The position numbers and the translations under genes are program-made. A model generated the notes under the pieces. It was not told where the DNA came from. It was given only the letters and a program-made list of their open reading frames with translations, and did no database searches. Shown here one piece after another: positions 36,521 to 38,482 of a stretch of 38,482 nucleotides of DNA. Source of the stretch: Gemmiger_A avium (GTDB taxonomy: Bacteria; Bacillota; Clostridia; Oscillospirales; Ruminococcaceae). The stretch's first letter is position 1. Each line of letters opens with the position of its first letter. The stretch is taken from contig DXFE01000022.1 of assembly GCA_019114585.1 (NCBI GenBank), positions 1 to 38,482 of the forward strand. Direction: 5' to 3'.

Positions 36521-37222
36521 ATGTCCTACATAGAATTCAACCACATCGTCAAGGAATACGCCACCGGCGGCGAGGCCATCCGGGCGCTGGACGACGCCAG
36601 CTTTGCTGTGGAAAAAGGCGAGCTGGCGGTGATTTTGGGCGCGTCCGGCGCGGGCAAGACCACCGCGCTGAATATCCTGGGCGGGATGGACACCGCCACC
36701 TCCGGCCAGGTGCTGGTGGACGGGCAGGATATTACCCGCTATACCCAGCGCCAGCTGGTGGGCTACCGCCGCACCGATATCGGGTTTGTGTTCCAGTTCT
36801 ACAATCTGGTGCCCAACCTGACCGCGCTGGAAAACGTGGAGCTGGCCGCCCAGATCTGCAAGGATTCCCTGGACGCGGCCGAAACCCTGCGCAAGGTGGG
36901 GCTGGGCCACCGGATGGGCAACTTTCCGGCGCAGCTGTCCGGCGGCGAGCAGCAGCGGGTGTCCATCGCCCGGGCCCTGGCCAAGAACCCGAAACTGCTG
37001 CTCTGTGACGAGCCCACCGGCGCGCTGGACTACAACACCGGCAAGCAGATTCTGCAGCTGCTGCAGGACACCTGCCGCAAGGAGGGCATCACCGTGCTGA
37101 TCATCACCCACAACTCCGCTTTGGCCCCCATGGCCGACCGGGTGATCCGGTTCAAGAGCGGCAAGGTGACCGACATCACCCGCTGCGACGCCCCCACCCC
37201 TATTTCCGAGATCGAGTGGTGA
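36521..37222 (+). CDS. ABC transporter ATP-binding protein (MacB/LolD-like)
   Basis: A 233-residue ATPase subunit. Walker A is GASGAGKTT at residues 40-48, the signature LSGGEQQRVSIARAL is near 143, and Walker B LLLCDEPTGALDY near 165, followed by the switch His in IITHNSALA. The subfamily is that of MacB/LolD/FtsE-type transporters, which act on membrane or periplasmic substrates by mechanotransmission. The ATG at 36521 follows AAGGGAGG; a longer frame from 36485 is less likely. The permease gene starts 4 bases after its stop. Confidence 0.93.
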   Translation: MSYIEFNHIVKEYATGGEAIRALDDASFAVEKGELAVILGASGAGKTTALNILGGMDTATSGQVLVDGQDITRYTQRQLVGYRRTDIGFVFQFYNLVPNLTALENVELAAQICKDSLDAAETLRKVGLGHRMGNFPAQLSGGEQQRVSIARALAKNPKLLLCDEPTGALDYNTGKQILQLLQDTCRKEGITVLIITHNSALAPMADRVIRFKSGKVTDITRCDAPTPISEIEW

Positions 37223-37226
37223 TACC

Positions 37227-38482
37227 ATGAACACCGCCTACCGTAAAGACGTCCGGCGCACCGTTGCCGGGCATAAAAAACGATTTTTCTCGCTGCTGAT
37301 CATCACCACCCTGGGGGTGGCCATGTTCACCGGCCTGCAGGCCTCCTGCCGGGACCTGCGGCTGAGCGCCGACGCGCTGTTTGACGGCCAGAAGCTGTTT
37401 GACATCCGCGTACAGTCCACCCTGGGGCTGACCGGTGAGGACGTGGCCGCCCTGGCCGCGCTGGACGGGGTAGAACAGGCGGAGGGCGGGGTGAGCATCA
37501 ACGCCGACACCCCGGCCCAGGGCGGCACCGGCAAGGTGGAGGTGCGCACTCTGAGCGGCGCCGGCCTGAACGAGCCCTATCTGCTGGAGGGCAGCCTGCC
37601 CGCTGAGCCGGGCCAGATCGCCGTGACCCAGAAATACCTGGACGATACCGGCAAGACGCTGGGCGATACCCTGACCCTGATCCCGGAAGAGGACGAGGAA
37701 GAAGAGGAAGAGGAAGAGCCCGCCGCCGAAACGGACGAGGACTGGGACATCCAGGTGGAGGACACCGGCGCGTCCGAGCCGGCACTGACCCGCACCGAGT
37801 TCACCATCACCGGCGTGGTGCTGGACCCGATGGACGTGAACAGCGGCGGCAGCGCTTCGGCCTTCCGGGTGAGCAGCAACACCGATTATACCTTCTTTGT
37901 GCTGCCGGAGGATATCGAGAGCGAGATCTACACCGCCATCTACCTGCGGCTGGACGATACCGCCGACCTGAACTGCTATTCCGACGCCTACGACGACCGG
38001 GTGGCGGAGATGGTGCGGCAGATCGAGGATGAGATCCAGGCCCAGCGGGAGCAGGCCCGGTACGACCAGCTGCAGGCCGAGGGGCAGCAGACGCTGGACG
38101 ACGCCCGGCAGGAGATGAACGACAAGTTTGCCGAGGCGGACGAGGAGTTTGCCGACGCCCAGCAGGAGCTGACCGATGCCCGCACCGAACTGGATGACGG
38201 CTGGGCCGAACTGAACGACGCCCGCACCGAGCTGGATGACGGCTGGGCCCAGTGGCAGGACGGACAGACCGAGCTGGCGGAGAACGAGCGAACCGCCGAA
38301 CAGGGCATCAACGACGCGGCCGCCCAGCTGGAGGAGGGCCGCCGCCAGCTGGAAGAGGGCGGCAAGACCCTGGACGAGAGCCAGACGCAACTGGACGCCG
38401 CCCGCACCGAGACCGAGCAGCAGCTGGCCGATGCCCAGGCCCAGCTGGACGAGGGAAAGGCCCAGGCCCAGCAGGGGCTGGA
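37227..38482 (+). CDS. FtsX-like ABC transporter permease (partial)
   Basis: The first 418 codons; the gene continues beyond the window. It begins MNTAYRKDVRRTVAGHKKRF and one membrane helix follows (about 22-40). The rest is a large extracytoplasmic domain. Residues 154-164 are nearly all acidic (EEDEEEEEEEE). From about 265 the sequence is a long coiled coil with repeated DARTELDDGWAELN-type heptads. This layout fits the large FtsX-like permeases of Firmicutes that work with a MacB-type ATPase. The substrate may be a peptide or lipid-linked molecule. Expected C-terminal membrane segments are outside. Confidence 0.82.
   Translation, partial: MNTAYRKDVRRTVAGHKKRFFSLLIITTLGVAMFTGLQASCRDLRLSADALFDGQKLFDIRVQSTLGLTGEDVAALAALDGVEQAEGGVSINADTPAQGGTGKVEVRTLSGAGLNEPYLLEGSLPAEPGQIAVTQKYLDDTGKTLGDTLTLIPEEDEEEEEEEEPAAETDEDWDIQVEDTGASEPALTRTEFTITGVVLDPMDVNSGGSASAFRVSSNTDYTFFVLPEDIESEIYTAIYLRLDDTADLNCYSDAYDDRVAEMVRQIEDEIQAQREQARYDQLQAEGQQTLDDARQEMNDKFAEADEEFADAQQELTDARTELDDGWAELNDARTELDDGWAQWQDGQTELAENERTAEQGINDAAAQLEEGRRQLEEGGKTLDESQTQLDAARTETEQQLADAQAQLDEGKAQAQQGL

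Overview
The window looks like a chromosomal segment of a GC-rich gut Clostridium relative (Oscillospirales/Ruminococcaceae type, e.g. a Faecalibacterium, Gemmiger or Subdoligranulum relative). This is inferred from strong AGGAGG-type ribosome binding sites, a single-chain PurLQ, an archaeal-type PurO, a flavodiiron protein, and small families typical of Clostridia (DUF4867, DUF6951, DUF3783, HTH-SdpI). No phage, insertion sequence, CRISPR array or rRNA is visible. Many very long open frames lie opposite real genes because of the high GC content; they are not annotated.

Layout. 1-2370 (minus): a sugar operon of xylulokinase, a DUF4867 protein and the start of a fucose/arabinose-type isomerase that runs off the left edge. 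2531-5686 (minus): an MgtA-like P-type ATPase followed by an orphan OmpR-type winged-helix protein; a divergent AraC regulator lies at 5817-6761. 6801-9263 (minus): a large TPR protein. 9565-9854 (minus): an Arg-His-Gln tRNA operon. 9964-10561 (minus): an XRE repressor coupled to a small membrane protein. 10777-12605 (plus): inorganic pyrophosphatase and an FprA flavodiiron protein. 12659-13670 (minus): two paralogous membrane proteins with PH-like tails. 13737-15062 (minus): a MATE exporter with a long, highly structured 5' leader.

15515-28449 (minus) is the core: a ten-gene purine operon, purE-purC-purF-purM-purN-purO-purH(AICARFT)-purD-purLQ-purB, covering PRPP to IMP plus adenylosuccinate lyase. 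PurH lacks its usual cyclohydrolase half and the adjacent PurO-like gene supplies that activity. PurE looks like class I, but there is no purK in the window. Upstream of purE is an attenuator-like leader: a promoter, a 27-codon ORF with a perfect ribosome binding site, and an intrinsic terminator that begins at its stop codon.

28827-38482: two GNAT acetyltransferases, DUF3783 and an ApbE lipoprotein, an HTH-SdpI fusion, an AT-richer DinB-like gene, DAHP synthase divergent from a YbaK-type deacylase, thioredoxin, a Cys-rich DUF6951 protein overlapping a TetR regulator, and a divergent ABC exporter (ATPase plus a truncated FtsX-like permease). The tetR/ABC intergenic region has three direct repeats at exactly 11-bp period.

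The observations most worth pursuing are the purine-operon leader ORF/terminator, the MATE leader (a three-hairpin junction ahead of a terminator), and the regulatory repeats near trxA and tetR.
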